The translations under genes and the position numbers were made by a program. 64,000 nucleotides of DNA from JAPORY01 sp965215385 (GTDB lineage Bacteria; Pseudomonadota; Alphaproteobacteria; Rhodobacterales; Rhodobacteraceae). Location: assembly GCA_965215385.1 (NCBI GenBank), contig OZ244059.1:3517093-3581092 (forward strand), given 5' to 3'. The notes beneath the pieces are model-generated. The model did not search any database. It saw nothing but the letters and a program-made list of their open reading frames with translations, and was not told the DNA's origin. Positions 46,417 through 55,708 of this stretch are shown one piece after another (position 1 is the first letter of the stretch; every line of letters starts with the position of its first letter).

Positions 46417-46437
46417 AAAATAACAAACTTTAGGCAG

Positions 46438-47193
46438 TCAGATGGCGAGATATTCTGCGCGAAGTTCATTGTCCGCCAAGACCTCTGACGCGGTCCCATC
46501 AAAAACGATACCACCGGTATCAAGAATAACGGCCCGATCTGCGAGTTCTAACGCCCGAACCGCATTCTGCTCAACGATGACGGTGGTCATGCCTTGTTGT
46601 TTAATGTGAACCAGAGTTTTTTCAATTTCATCAACGATGACCGGAGCCAGTCCCTCATAAGGCTCATCAAGCAGCAGAACTTTGATATCGCGAGCGAGTG
46701 CGCGGGCAATCGATAGCATCTGCTGCTCTCCGCCCGAAAGGGTCGTACCTTCCTGATTGCGCCGTTCCCCTAAGCGCGGGAATAGTTCGTATAATCGCTC
46801 AAGTGACCACCCAATAGGGGGCGCAATTTGGGCCAATTTGATATTCTCTTCAACCGTCAGTCCCGGTATGATTCGACGGTCCTCTGGCACTAGCCCAAGC
46901 CCGGATGTTGCCGCTTGAAAAGAAGAGGCGGTATGCAGCGGTTGATGGTCAAGCCAGATCTCACCGTGGGTGACTTGTGGGCTGTCCAAGCGAGCAATGG
47001 AGCGCAGGGTCGAAGTCTTGCCAGCACCATTTCGCCCGAGTAAGGCAAGAATTTCTCCTTCGTGCACATTGAACGAGATGCCTTGCACGATATAGCTCTC
47101 GCCGTAATACGCATGTACATCCCAAACCGACAAATAGGCTGGGGCGGTGGCCGCCACGTTCTGGCTATTAGAAAAGTCCGCTTTAGGATCCAC
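46438..47193 (-). CDS. livF: Branched-chain amino-acid ABC transporter ATP-binding protein LivF
   Basis: 251-residue ABC ATPase: Walker A GRNGAGKTST, signature LSGGEQQMLSIARAL, Walker B VLLLDEPYEGLAP and the switch His seen as VIVEQNA. The YEGLAP and EQN variants are typical of LivF. It forms with LivG the motor for the LivHM permease. Last gene of a five-gene minus-strand operon; 12 bp after livG. Confidence 0.93.
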   Translation of the reverse strand: MDPKADFSNSQNVAATAPAYLSVWDVHAYYGESYIVQGISFNVHEGEILALLGRNGAGKTSTLRSIARLDSPQVTHGEIWLDHQPLHTASSFQAATSGLGLVPEDRRIIPGLTVEENIKLAQIAPPIGWSLERLYELFPRLGERRNQEGTTLSGGEQQMLSIARALARDIKVLLLDEPYEGLAPVIVDEIEKTLVHIKQQGMTTVIVEQNAVRALELADRAVILDTGGIVFDGTASEVLADNELRAEYLAI

Positions 47194-47205
47194 TATTCCA
47201 TTCCT

Positions 47206-47961
47206 CTAGACGCTTTCGCCAAGATACGCCTCACGAACCTTCGGATGGCCTTTGATATTTTCAGGCGTATCTTCGACCAGCGGCGATCCCTGTGCCAAAA
47301 CCGTGATTCGCTCCGCTAATGAAAACACGACGTGCATATCATGTTCGATGATTGCAATCGTCACCTTTCGTTTGTCGCGTATCTCTTGCAGGAGGTCGAT
47401 AGTTTTGTTGGTATCAGCGCGGGCCATCCCGGCAGTGGGTTCGTCAAGTAGCAACAGTTTCGGGTCTTGACAAAGGCAGATGCCGATTTCTAACCGACGC
47501 TTATCACCACGCGACAGGGTCGCCGCAGTTAAATCGCGCTTGTCCGCCATATTCATATCGTCAAGCACGGCTTCCGCGTGCTCGATAATATCCTTCTGGC
47601 TGGCGATTGTCGAAAGCGCATTAAGCTCAAATGAACCGTCTCGTTTGGCAAAGCAGGGGATCATCATGTTTTCCATGATCGTCAGATCGCCAAAAATCTC
47701 AGGGGTCTGAAATACGCGTGAAATCCCAAGCTGGTTAATCTCATGCGGTGAACGCCCGAGAACCGATTGACCGTCAAACATGACAGAACCCGTATCCGGG
47801 ATCAATTTGCCGACGAAACAGTTCAAAAGCGTCGATTTTCCAGCACCGTTGGGGCCGATTATCGCGTGTACGGTGTTTTCAGCGATGCTGAGATTGACCT
47901 CCGACAAGGCCTGCAAGCCACCAAATCGTTTTCCGACATTTCTGACATCCAGCATACTCAT
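47206..47961 (-). CDS. livG: Branched-chain amino-acid ABC transporter ATP-binding protein LivG
   Basis: 251-residue ABC ATPase with Walker A GPNGAGKSTLL, signature LSRGDKRRLEIG (a common LivG variant of LSxGxQ), Walker B LLLLDEPTAGMA and switch His in IEHDMHVV. 13 bp follow livM. Partner of LivF. Confidence 0.93.
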   Translation of the reverse strand: MSMLDVRNVGKRFGGLQALSEVNLSIAENTVHAIIGPNGAGKSTLLNCFVGKLIPDTGSVMFDGQSVLGRSPHEINQLGISRVFQTPEIFGDLTIMENMMIPCFAKRDGSFELNALSTIASQKDIIEHAEAVLDDMNMADKRDLTAATLSRGDKRRLEIGICLCQDPKLLLLDEPTAGMARADTNKTIDLLQEIRDKRKVTIAIIEHDMHVVFSLAERITVLAQGSPLVEDTPENIKGHPKVREAYLGESV

Positions 47962-47974
47962 CGGCGGGCATCCC

Positions 47975-49177
47975 TTATGCAGGTGGTGTCAGCTTATCGT
48001 GTGCGGGTTCGTCGGCGGCTTTGCGACGGCGAACTAGGTTCAGCAAGCGTTGACCACCTTCGACAAGCCCACCGGGTAAAAAAATAACCACAGCCATGAA
48101 GATTATACCGAGGGTCAAATGCCAACCCTTCCCAATGAAGGGATAAACCACGGAAACCATAAAATCTTCAAGCCCCGCCGGTAGCCAATAGAACCACTCG
48201 TGTAAAATGGTGGAGTTGATTTTGGAAATGATATTTTCCATGTATTTTATCATGCCGGCACCGAGCACCGGACCAATTAGCGTACCGGCACCACCTAATA
48301 TCGTCATCAGCACCACTTCGCCGCTAGCGGTCCAAAACATACGTTCGGCACCAGCGAGCGGATCCATTGAGGCCATTAAACCGCCAGCAAGACCAGCATA
48401 CATCCCCGAAATGACGAATGCCGCCAAGGTATAAGGTCGAGAGTTCAATCCGGTGTAGTTCAACCGCTGCTGATTAGATTTAATCGCCCGCAGCATCATG
48501 CCAAACGGCGAACGAAAAATTCGAATCGCCAGATAAAAGGAAACCATCATGATCAAGGCACACACATAGTAACCAACATTAAAAGTAAAGAGCCAAGGTC
48601 CGAGGGCTAATTCGGTCGAACTGCGCATCTCTAGTCCGAACAAACTCGGAACCGGAATATTCCCTTGCTCGGTTACCTGCGTGCCGAGAATTCGTGGGTC
48701 ATCCAAGGCCAATTGCAAGCCAGTTTCGCCACCGGTGATCGGCGTCAGAACTGAGTAGGCTAATGCAAATGACATCTGTGCAAAAGCAAGCGTTAGAATA
48801 GAAAAGTAGATCCCCGATCGACGAAGCGACACATACCCGATGATTAAGGCAAAAATACCAGAAACAATAACCGCCAGTAGGATTGCGGGAATGATGTTCA
48901 TGCTGAGAAGTTTAAACATCCACACGGCAGAATAGGAGCCAACACCCAAGAATGCCGCATGGCCAAAACTCAAATAGCCGGTTAAGCCGAAGAGGATATT
49001 GAAGCCGATCGCAAAAATTCCAAAAATGACGAAGCGTTGCATGAGGTCGGGATAACCGCCGTTGAATTGCGCCAGCTTCGAGCCTTCTGGAAAAGGATTA
49101 AGCAGAAATGGTGCCAGCAGCACCAAGACGGCGATGATCAAGAGGAGGTTAAAGTCGGTTTTCGTCATTCCAAACAT
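47975..49177 (-). CDS. livM: Branched-chain amino-acid ABC transporter permease LivM
   Basis: 400-residue inner-membrane permease with about ten hydrophobic segments; LTGYLSFGHAAFLGVGSY and GAGTLIGPVLGAG are the conserved LivM features. Its charged C-terminus (VRRRKAADEPAHDKL) is a little longer than usual. It starts 3 bp after livH. Confidence 0.92.
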   Translation of the reverse strand: MFGMTKTDFNLLLIIAVLVLLAPFLLNPFPEGSKLAQFNGGYPDLMQRFVIFGIFAIGFNILFGLTGYLSFGHAAFLGVGSYSAVWMFKLLSMNIIPAILLAVIVSGIFALIIGYVSLRRSGIYFSILTLAFAQMSFALAYSVLTPITGGETGLQLALDDPRILGTQVTEQGNIPVPSLFGLEMRSSTELALGPWLFTFNVGYYVCALIMMVSFYLAIRIFRSPFGMMLRAIKSNQQRLNYTGLNSRPYTLAAFVISGMYAGLAGGLMASMDPLAGAERMFWTASGEVVLMTILGGAGTLIGPVLGAGMIKYMENIISKINSTILHEWFYWLPAGLEDFMVSVVYPFIGKGWHLTLGIIFMAVVIFLPGGLVEGGQRLLNLVRRRKAADEPAHDKLTPPA

Positions 49178-49180
49178 GGC

Positions 49181-50212
49181 TCATTCCTCCATGACGCCTT
49201 TTTTGCCCATCAAGCCGCGCGGGCGCGTGAGCAAAATGATAATGGCCACGAGATAAATGATAACCTGATTGATACCGGGTATCATTTCAATAACAATCGC
49301 CATCGACGCAAAGCTTTGCAGAACTCCCAGCAGGAACCCAGCCAAGACTGCACCCGACAAGCTGCCCATCCCCCCAACGACAACAACGACGAAGCTAAGC
49401 ACGAGGAAATCCATGCCCATGTGGTAGTTGGGCGAGTTGATCGGCGTATACATCACCCCTGCCAAACCTGCGACGGCGGCCGCAAGCCCGAACATTATGG
49501 TGAAGCGGCGATCAATATTGATGCCGAGTAGTCCAACGGTTTCGCGGTCGGCCATTCCAGCCCGGACAACCATGCCAAAGGTTGTCAAATGCAGGAAGGC
49601 GAAAACGGCCCCCATGACGATAATCGCGAACAAGAAGTAGACCAATCGCCAATACGGATAGATGATTTGGTTGGCACCAAAGCCCAACAGGGCCCCGAAG
49701 TCGAAGCTACCGACGAAAGCGGCAGGGGCAGGGGTCGGGATCGGATTAGCCCCAAAAAAGTATTTGATCACTTCTTGCAGAACGATCGCAAGGCCGAACG
49801 TTACCAGAATTTGGTCGGCATGCGGACGCTTATAAAAGTGCTTGATAAGGCCGCGTTCCATAATGACGCCGAAGGCAATCATAATCGGAATCGCAAAAAT
49901 GATAGCGAGCGGGACTGACCAGTCGATCAGGATATCGCCGACTTCGGTGCCAAAGAAGTCATATACGTACGGGACATCGACCTTGAGCGGATTGCCGAGA
50001 AAGTCGGTTTTGGTCTCGTCGATTACTTCGTGGCTGAGGGTTAGTAATCGACTCAGGGTGACAGCACAAAAGGCGCCAATCATAAAGAGAGCGCCGTGCG
50101 CAAAGTTGACCACGCCCAGCGTGCCGAAAATCAAGGTGAGGCCAAGAGCGATCAGCGCATAGGCTGACCCTTTGTCCAAACCGTTCATAATCTGCAGGAT
50201 AATGGCATCCAT
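49181..50212 (-). CDS. livH: Branched-chain amino-acid ABC transporter permease LivH
   Basis: 343-residue permease. Conserved segments are MNGLDKGSAYALIALGLTL, GVVNFAHGALFMIGAF and VVGGMGSLSGAVLAGFLLG near the end. A 40-residue insert after the second membrane span (TLSHEVIDETKTDFLGNPLK) makes it longer than the usual ~290. It follows the binding-protein gene by 83 bp. Confidence 0.92.
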   Translation of the reverse strand: MDAIILQIMNGLDKGSAYALIALGLTLIFGTLGVVNFAHGALFMIGAFCAVTLSRLLTLSHEVIDETKTDFLGNPLKVDVPYVYDFFGTEVGDILIDWSVPLAIIFAIPIMIAFGVIMERGLIKHFYKRPHADQILVTFGLAIVLQEVIKYFFGANPIPTPAPAAFVGSFDFGALLGFGANQIIYPYWRLVYFLFAIIVMGAVFAFLHLTTFGMVVRAGMADRETVGLLGINIDRRFTIMFGLAAAVAGLAGVMYTPINSPNYHMGMDFLVLSFVVVVVGGMGSLSGAVLAGFLLGVLQSFASMAIVIEMIPGINQVIIYLVAIIILLTRPRGLMGKKGVMEE

Positions 50213-50295
50213 GCGCTTTTCCTAGCTGTTGGTATCGGCGGTTCCGCTTCGCCGAGATGATTTGGGTGAAGCGGAGCCGCGAACTTTGATGCTAC

Positions 50296-51642
50296 CTAGG
50301 TGCCGGGGTTGCAGGTGCCGAGCGCACCACCAGCAAATTGCGGGTGATCAGGTGGATAGATTACTTGACCAACCGGCGTTACTTCAACGATCTCAAGGAG
50401 ATCGAATTCGGAATTTGGGTTTTCCTTACCTTTCACCACCAATACGTCCTTGAAGCACTGGTGATCGTCAGCCCGATACAGTGTTGGGCCATTGCCCATG
50501 CCATCAAACTCAAAGCCTTCAAGGGCTTCGACCACGGCGCAGGGATTAAATGATCCCGCTCGTTCGACAGCGTCCGCATAGAGTATCGCCTGCACATAGC
50601 AAGTATGCGCTGCCTGTGAGGGCGGGAAACCGTACTTAGTGCCGAACGATTGGACGAAGGCTTTTGAGCCAGCGTCCGAAAGTGACCAATGCCAGTTGGT
50701 GGAGCCAAATATTCCCTTGACGTTGGCACCGGCGCCTTTTGCCATGAGGCGTGAATACAATGGCACAACCACTTCAAAGTTTTTGCCGTTAACTTGCTTA
50801 TCGCGAAGTCCGAATTGAACGGCATTGGTCAAAGAGTTAACCATATTGCCGCCGTAATGATTGAGAACCAATACGTCGGCACCCGACTGTAATACCGGGG
50901 CGATATAAGAAGAGAAGTCGGTTTCTGTCAACGGGGTCTTGACGGCGTTGACGGTCTCCCAGCCCAAGGCCTCGGTCGAACTCCGCACCGCTTCCTCGGT
51001 GGTATATCCCCAATTATAGTCAGCCGTAAGGTGATAGGCCTTCCGATCACTGCCATAGGCCGCAGAGAGCACTGGTGCTAAGGCCGCACCTGACATGTAA
51101 GAATTGAAGAAGTGACGGAAACCGTTGGCTCTCTTGTCTTTGCCAGTGGTATCGTTGGAATGGGTCAAGCCAGCCATGAAGATTATTCCAGCTTCTTGAC
51201 AGAGTGCTTGAACCGCAACCGCGACGCCCGAGGAGGAGCCCCCGGTTATCATTATGGCACCGTCCTTTTCAATCATCGACTTAGCACTTGCTCGTGCGGC
51301 GTCTGACTTGGTTTGCGTGTCGCCCGTGACATAGGTAACTTTTTTGCCGAGAATACCGTTGCCGGAGAGGGCTTTTGAAGAAAAGGTGTTCATCATGCCA
51401 CCATCACCCTCGCCGTTGAGATGTTCAACGGCTAACTCATAGGCTCGCAGTTCGTCAGCACCTTCGTCCGCATAGGGACCAGTTTGCGGCACATTAAAGC
51501 CTAGTACGACCGAATCGCCAACAGGTTCATTGGTAAAGGCTGCGGCGTCCGTCGCGGCAAAGATGGCGGGTACGGCAATGCCGGCACCAGCCACTGTACC
51601 GCTCTTAAGAACGCCACGACGCGTAACTTGAGATTTCGTCAT
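50296..51642 (-). CDS. Branched-chain amino-acid-type ABC transporter substrate-binding protein
   Basis: 448-residue periplasmic binding protein of the Leu/Ile/Val type-I fold. The N-terminus carries a likely Tat signal (TRRGVLKSG twin arginine, then GTVAGAGIAVPAIFAA). FNVPQTGPYADEGADELRAY is the ligand-binding opening and ITGGSSSGVAVAVQALCQ a core loop. The actual ligand could be an amino acid, amide or urea-like compound and cannot be told. First gene of the liv operon, its promoter facing the divergent XRE regulator. Confidence 0.9.
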   Translation of the reverse strand: MTKSQVTRRGVLKSGTVAGAGIAVPAIFAATDAAAFTNEPVGDSVVLGFNVPQTGPYADEGADELRAYELAVEHLNGEGDGGMMNTFSSKALSGNGILGKKVTYVTGDTQTKSDAARASAKSMIEKDGAIMITGGSSSGVAVAVQALCQEAGIIFMAGLTHSNDTTGKDKRANGFRHFFNSYMSGAALAPVLSAAYGSDRKAYHLTADYNWGYTTEEAVRSSTEALGWETVNAVKTPLTETDFSSYIAPVLQSGADVLVLNHYGGNMVNSLTNAVQFGLRDKQVNGKNFEVVVPLYSRLMAKGAGANVKGIFGSTNWHWSLSDAGSKAFVQSFGTKYGFPPSQAAHTCYVQAILYADAVERAGSFNPCAVVEALEGFEFDGMGNGPTLYRADDHQCFKDVLVVKGKENPNSEFDLLEIVEVTPVGQVIYPPDHPQFAGGALGTCNPGT

Positions 51643-51862
51643 ATATTCCTCCTAAGGTGTGAAAGTGCCCGCGCAATGACCGCAGTCGATTGCGGGGCGC
51701 AACTAAACTCAATATTACCGAGCCTGACCTCTCCTGTGCAAAGCTGCAATGAGTATTTTATCCAAATTTACTATTTTGTAATTAATGGTAAAGAATATGT
51801 GTAAATTTAGTAAATCGCGTTACGTTGCACTGCAGCATGTGGCAGTGAATTGACGGAGGGGC
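51643..51862. promoter_or_regulatory. Divergent promoter region
   Basis: 220 bp between the liv operon and the XRE regulator, AT-rich near 51760-51830. Both promoters should be here, which suggests that the regulator may act on its neighbour. No clear operator repeat was found. Confidence 0.4.
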
Positions 51863-53143
51863 TTGGCATTGTTTGATGATGGACTCACGGGTAGCCGTAT
51901 ACGAGCACAGCGACGGCGGGCTGGTATGAACCAAGCGGAACTCGCGCAGAGGGTTGGAATTTCTGCTCCCTATCTCAGTTTGATTGAACATAATCGGAGA
52001 CGCATTGGCGGTAGGTGTTTGAATGCGATTGCGCGGGTGCTCGAAGTCGATGTTTCGGCACTGGCCGAGGGAGCAAAAGCGTCGGTTACGGTCACTCTAC
52101 TGGAAGCCGCAGCCAATGCGCGGCATCTAGGCGCAGAGATCGACTCAATGACCGAATTTGTTGGGCGATTTCCCGGGTGGGCACAAATTCTGGCAACCAG
52201 CCGCAACCGGTTGCTTGAACTTGAACAGACGGTGGAGATTTTTTCTGATCGGATACGCCATGACCCACAACTGGGTGCAGCCTTGCACGAAATTTTATCT
52301 GTCGTCACCTCAATCCGATCAACCTCCGCCATTTTGGTGCAACAATCCGATCTCGATCAGGTCTGGGCGTCACGCTTTCATCGCAACCTGAACGAGGATA
52401 GCCGAAGGCTTGCTGCAAGTGCAAAATCACTGGTAGATTATCTCGAACAATCGCAGGCGGAGCGTGATTCACAAAGCCTGCCTAACGAAGAATTAGACAG
52501 TTTTCTGTCGTCCCGACAGTATTATTTTGCTGAACTCGAACAAGAATCGTGCTCGGAACAAGACATTATTGATCAATATGGGGATTGGAAAAGTGAGACG
52601 GCGCAAAAACTAGCAAAGGAGTATTTGGAACAGTATCGTGCGGATGCTCGTACGATGCCGTTGGAAAAAATGCTTGCAGCCTTGCAACAGATTGGTCTTG
52701 ATCCTGCCGCCTTAAGCGAGGGTTTTGCAGTTTCTTTAGCGGCGATGTTTCGGCGTCTAATTGCAATGCCGGAAGCTGCTCTAGGAACCAGCGTCGGCCT
52801 TTTGGAGTGCGACGCCTCGGGATCAATCTTGTTCCACAAACCGGTGGAGGGATTTACCGTTTCACGATATGGATCATCTTGCCCTTTATGGCCGATATAT
52901 ACGGCCTTGTCTCGCCCGCAGCAACCACTCAGACGAGTTGTGAGACAAATGGGAAGTCGAGCCGAATGCTTCACGTGCTATGCGGTTTCTTATTCGCATT
53001 TGCCGCCCAACTACTCGGCCGATCCCATCTATCGGTCAAACATGTTGATTGTGCCACACGAGTTTCTCGCTAGTGATCAGACTTTGGAAGTCGGCACAAC
53101 GTGTCTGGTCTGTCCGCTTTCGCACTGCAAGGCACGGCGATAG
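51863..53143 (+). CDS. XRE-family transcriptional regulator with DUF2083 domain
   Basis: 426-residue regulator. The N-terminal helix-turn-helix is at about residues 10-64 (GSRIRAQRRRAGMNQAELAQ, then GISAPYLSLIEHNRR). The C-terminal half resembles the DUF2083-type sensor domain of short-chain fatty acyl-CoA regulators (RamB/ScfR), ending with TTCLVCPLSHCKARR. The start is TTG at 51863, supported by GGAGGGG eight bases before. A link to acyl-CoA or propionate metabolism is inference. Divergent from the liv operon. Confidence 0.82.
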   Translation: MALFDDGLTGSRIRAQRRRAGMNQAELAQRVGISAPYLSLIEHNRRRIGGRCLNAIARVLEVDVSALAEGAKASVTVTLLEAAANARHLGAEIDSMTEFVGRFPGWAQILATSRNRLLELEQTVEIFSDRIRHDPQLGAALHEILSVVTSIRSTSAILVQQSDLDQVWASRFHRNLNEDSRRLAASAKSLVDYLEQSQAERDSQSLPNEELDSFLSSRQYYFAELEQESCSEQDIIDQYGDWKSETAQKLAKEYLEQYRADARTMPLEKMLAALQQIGLDPAALSEGFAVSLAAMFRRLIAMPEAALGTSVGLLECDASGSILFHKPVEGFTVSRYGSSCPLWPIYTALSRPQQPLRRVVRQMGSRAECFTCYAVSYSHLPPNYSADPIYRSNMLIVPHEFLASDQTLEVGTTCLVCPLSHCKARR

Positions 53144-53881
53144 TCTGCCTCACCCAATGGCATATCCTTGTGGAATCTAGCGACTTCTTTACCTGTGCGC
53201 GGCTGACCGGACGAATTATCCCAATTGTTTTGAGACCTGACGGCGGTTATCTCGACCTTTAAGCATCTTTCGAGCAGAATCCAGAGATTTGGGGATTTTC
53301 AGCGGTTTTGCCGCCGAAAATTCTGACGCTACGAAAGATGAACTTAGCGGTTATGTCATTTCATTTGATGCGTTCGACACCACACGCACGATGACGGATT
53401 TGATTACACAGACAGCGGGCGATGTCTTCGTCATCAAAGCAACGCGACCGAGACTTGCCGGGCCCCCGCGTCCTATGAATGGGAGATGGATACCACGCTA
53501 TACGATGACGAGATCTGGTGGAGTAAAGGCGGCAAGACTAGTCGTCTCGGCTGGTGGCGGCTTGCGTAAGGCCGATATTGCTCGCGGCAGCCGATGAAGC
53601 AAGAAACCCCCTCCTTCAGGGCGGGGAGTAGTCACCATCGGGTTAGACCGATTGCAAAATTACGCGGTACCACAGACCTGCTGAGAGCAATGGAGCGCGG
53701 GAGGCGACATATAGGTCAAAGTGCACGGGCTGATGTGGGCTGGAATCGCCGTTCCCGACCGCGATTCCATCAAGTAGGGTGGGGAAGCCGTCACCGCAAA
53801 GGATTACCCCGTGATGACAGGTCGTCACGGGGTTCCTGCTTATGTGGTTAGGAAAAAATCGGTACGCTTTGGAGCGTGCAG
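53144..53881. other. Gene-free stretch with IS605-like right end
   Basis: No intact gene. At about 53594-53640 the plus strand reads VKQETPSFRAGSSHH-like (here MKQETPSFRAG) over the hairpin CCCCCTCCTTCAGGGCGGGG, which resembles the right end of IS200/IS605 elements where TnpB stops. The rest of TnpB was not found. A second strong stem lies at 53807-53832. Confidence 0.4.
53807..53832. terminator. Strong hairpin
   Basis: CCCCGTGATGAC and GTCGTCACGGGG pair over 12 bp with one G-T wobble and a 2-base loop. It lies between the end of the XRE region and the end of the Calx-beta gene, so may stop transcription from either side. No T-run. Confidence 0.5.
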
Positions 53882-54433
53882 CTATTCGCCCCAGACTTGA
53901 CCAGTATAACCAGTGCCGTACTTTTCTTGCTCATATGTCGGTTGCTGCTGTTGCGGCGGCCTAGTCGTATCCTCAATCGTGGCAGTCTTCACGCCACTGA
54001 AATTCCAACTAGAACTGGGAGTTGTGCGCCAAAAGTTCTGACCCCACCGGCTACGAACCTGAACCTGTATTTTTCGCATTCGGATATTGAAGGTTTCGTC
54101 ACCTTCGACGTCGTCATCCGCGAAGGTTTTCACAGCGAATGTCATGGCTCTTCCGGCAAAACCCTGCACATTGTGAGCCCAAGAATGTGCGGTTTCATAG
54201 TCCTTTCCCTCAACCGCTGTTCCACCGTCGGTATCATACCATATGCGCACCGGAACGTTGTCATAGCGGCCACTGCCAGTGAGTTTTGGCGTAGCAGTGA
54301 TGTTAAAATAAGCGGTTTCGCCTTCCGTCACGGTCACAGTGTCAGCGCGAACAGAACTAAAGGTGAGCGACAGGCCAGCCATAAGACACAAAACCGCGAC
54401 GGTGGTCCGGCTAGGTTTGAGAACAGATACCAT
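53882..54433 (-). CDS. Small secreted Calx-beta domain protein
   Basis: 183-residue protein from the ATG at 54433, which is preceded by an ideal AGGAGG. Signal peptide to about SSVRA (residue 30), then one Calx-beta-like domain: VTVTEGETAYFNI, RIWYDTDGGTAVEGKDYE and FADDDVEGDETFNIRM, which is the calcium-binding pattern of that fold. The C-terminus is rich in Gln, Pro, Tyr and Gly (PPQQQQPTYEQEKYGTGYTG). The same domain type occurs in the giant island protein at 7781-12157. Function unknown; secreted or surface role likely. Confidence 0.75.
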   Translation of the reverse strand: MVSVLKPSRTTVAVLCLMAGLSLTFSSVRADTVTVTEGETAYFNITATPKLTGSGRYDNVPVRIWYDTDGGTAVEGKDYETAHSWAHNVQGFAGRAMTFAVKTFADDDVEGDETFNIRMRKIQVQVRSRWGQNFWRTTPSSSWNFSGVKTATIEDTTRPPQQQQPTYEQEKYGTGYTGQVWGE

Positions 54434-55024
54434 AGAATGCCTCCTTAGCATTATGTAAATTGTTGCGACCTTATGTTTAGATCCGCCCCGTTAACCGATT
54501 AAGAACTGTCAGAGCACAGTACTCGGCAGTGATGAAGGCTCCATCAAGTTTAATCGACGGGTCGTTGCGACCTGGCTCTACGGTAGAATCGCACTTCGGA
54601 TAATACGGTCCCAATTGGAATTAACAGGTTTCTCCTTAAGACGATGCCAATTGGCCTGTCAACCCCAAAATCACAAAACGGTAAAAAAAAATTGAATTCC
54701 GGTTGATTTCGAAACCGTATGAGGATGATCCTCGTTGATAAGCGAACCTTTACGAAACTGTTGGCACCGTTATTTGACGCCGATACCTCGTGTGTTGCCG
54801 CAATATTTCGGTACGTCAGACTGAAATGGACACTGATTGTCGAACAAGTGGCAAAGTGCTGTTTACAACTTTTGGAGATAAAGCTGTCGTCTCAAACGTT
54901 GATCCCGAACGACTATTTTTGTCGTTCCCCTATGGTTTGCGGAGTTCTTCAAATAAGGAAGCAAAGCTGTTAGTGACCTATCGGTGCGGGCAAACGAGAG
55001 CATTTAGCTGAGAGGGTTGATCAA
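54434..55024. other. No gene; upstream region of sensor operon
   Basis: About 590 bp without a convincing gene. The palindrome CCAATTGG occurs twice, near 54612 and 54649 (as CCAATTGG and GCCAATTGGC), which could be operator half-sites. The promoters of both flanking genes must be here. Confidence 0.4.
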
Positions 55025-55405
55025 TTGGTTAACACGGTGCTGCTGATAGAAGATGAGCAAAATATCATGGAAGCGATGCGTTTTTTGTTTTCACGGGACG
55101 GATGGTCGGTGTACACGCACGGAAAAGGGGTCAACGCTGTTGCAAAGATTTCGCAAGTCAACCCTGATGTCGTGATCTTGGATATGATGCTGCCGGATTG
55201 TTCGGGACTAGAAGTTCTACATCATCTGCGCAACAATAATGGAACCCGCTACTTGCCGGTATTAATGTTGACGGCTCGCGGGCAGCAACGTGACCGTAAT
55301 TTAGCGGAGAAGGCCGGTGCCACGCGATTTATGACGAAACCGTTTTCCAATGCTGAATTATTGCAGACGGCAAATGATCTTGCCAACTTGGCTGCCGTGC
55401 CTTGA
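55025..55405 (+). CDS. Receiver-only response regulator
   Basis: 126-residue receiver domain without output domain. The acidic pair is in LIEDEQN (Glu9, Asp10), the phosphoacceptor is Asp53 in VVILDMMLPD, with Thr in LMLTARG and Lys in FMTKPF completing the site. Start TTG at 55025 with GAGAGGG upstream. It overlaps the next gene by 4 bp and is in one operon with the symporter-kinase, so it is the likely phosphorylation partner; single receivers act by protein contact or in phosphorelays. Confidence 0.9.
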   Translation: MVNTVLLIEDEQNIMEAMRFLFSRDGWSVYTHGKGVNAVAKISQVNPDVVILDMMLPDCSGLEVLHHLRNNNGTRYLPVLMLTARGQQRDRNLAEKAGATRFMTKPFSNAELLQTANDLANLAAVP

Positions 55406-55707
55406 ATACCGTGCCATCAAAGCCGTCGCTGGAAGCGAGCCGATATCGTCGACAACGGGTGGTCGATCGAATTCGTACACTGCCATTTCTGGCCGTGGCA
55501 CTTTTTTTTGCTCCGCTTTTTTGGTCATCGTCGTATCAGGGCGAGAATGACTTAGGGACCAATACTATCGCGTTATCGACGGGGCTGATTTATATCTTTG
55601 GTGCTTGGTTCTTGGTGATTTTCCTCAGCTTTTGGACCGGCAGAACGTCCAGTCGAGCTGCAGTAGCGGACGCGTCGACACTTGTGGGTGATCACGAACA
55701 GCAGTGA
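55402..55707 (+). CDS. Small two-span membrane protein in sensor operon
   Basis: 101 residues with two hydrophobic spans (about 27-43, LPFLAVALFFAPLF; and 60-78, LIYIFGAWFLVIFLSFW), a basic N-terminus and a hydrophilic tail. The TTG start overlaps the regulator's stop; a GTG at 55411 is an alternative. The layout small two-span protein followed by an SSS transporter resembles the DUF485/DUF4212 small subunits of acetate-type symporters, so it may be an accessory subunit of the SLC5 kinase. No clear family match. Confidence 0.7.
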   Translation: MNTVPSKPSLEASRYRRQRVVDRIRTLPFLAVALFFAPLFWSSSYQGENDLGTNTIALSTGLIYIFGAWFLVIFLSFWTGRTSSRAAVADASTLVGDHEQQ

Positions 55708-55708
55708 G

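Noticed and set aside
53289..53597. A 102-residue gene after the XRE regulator
   Set aside because: No ribosome-binding site or motif; it ends in IS605-like end sequence and looks like filler DNA.
54719..55011. Short frames before the sensor operon
   Set aside because: Two overlapping frames without signals or motifs in what should be a promoter region.
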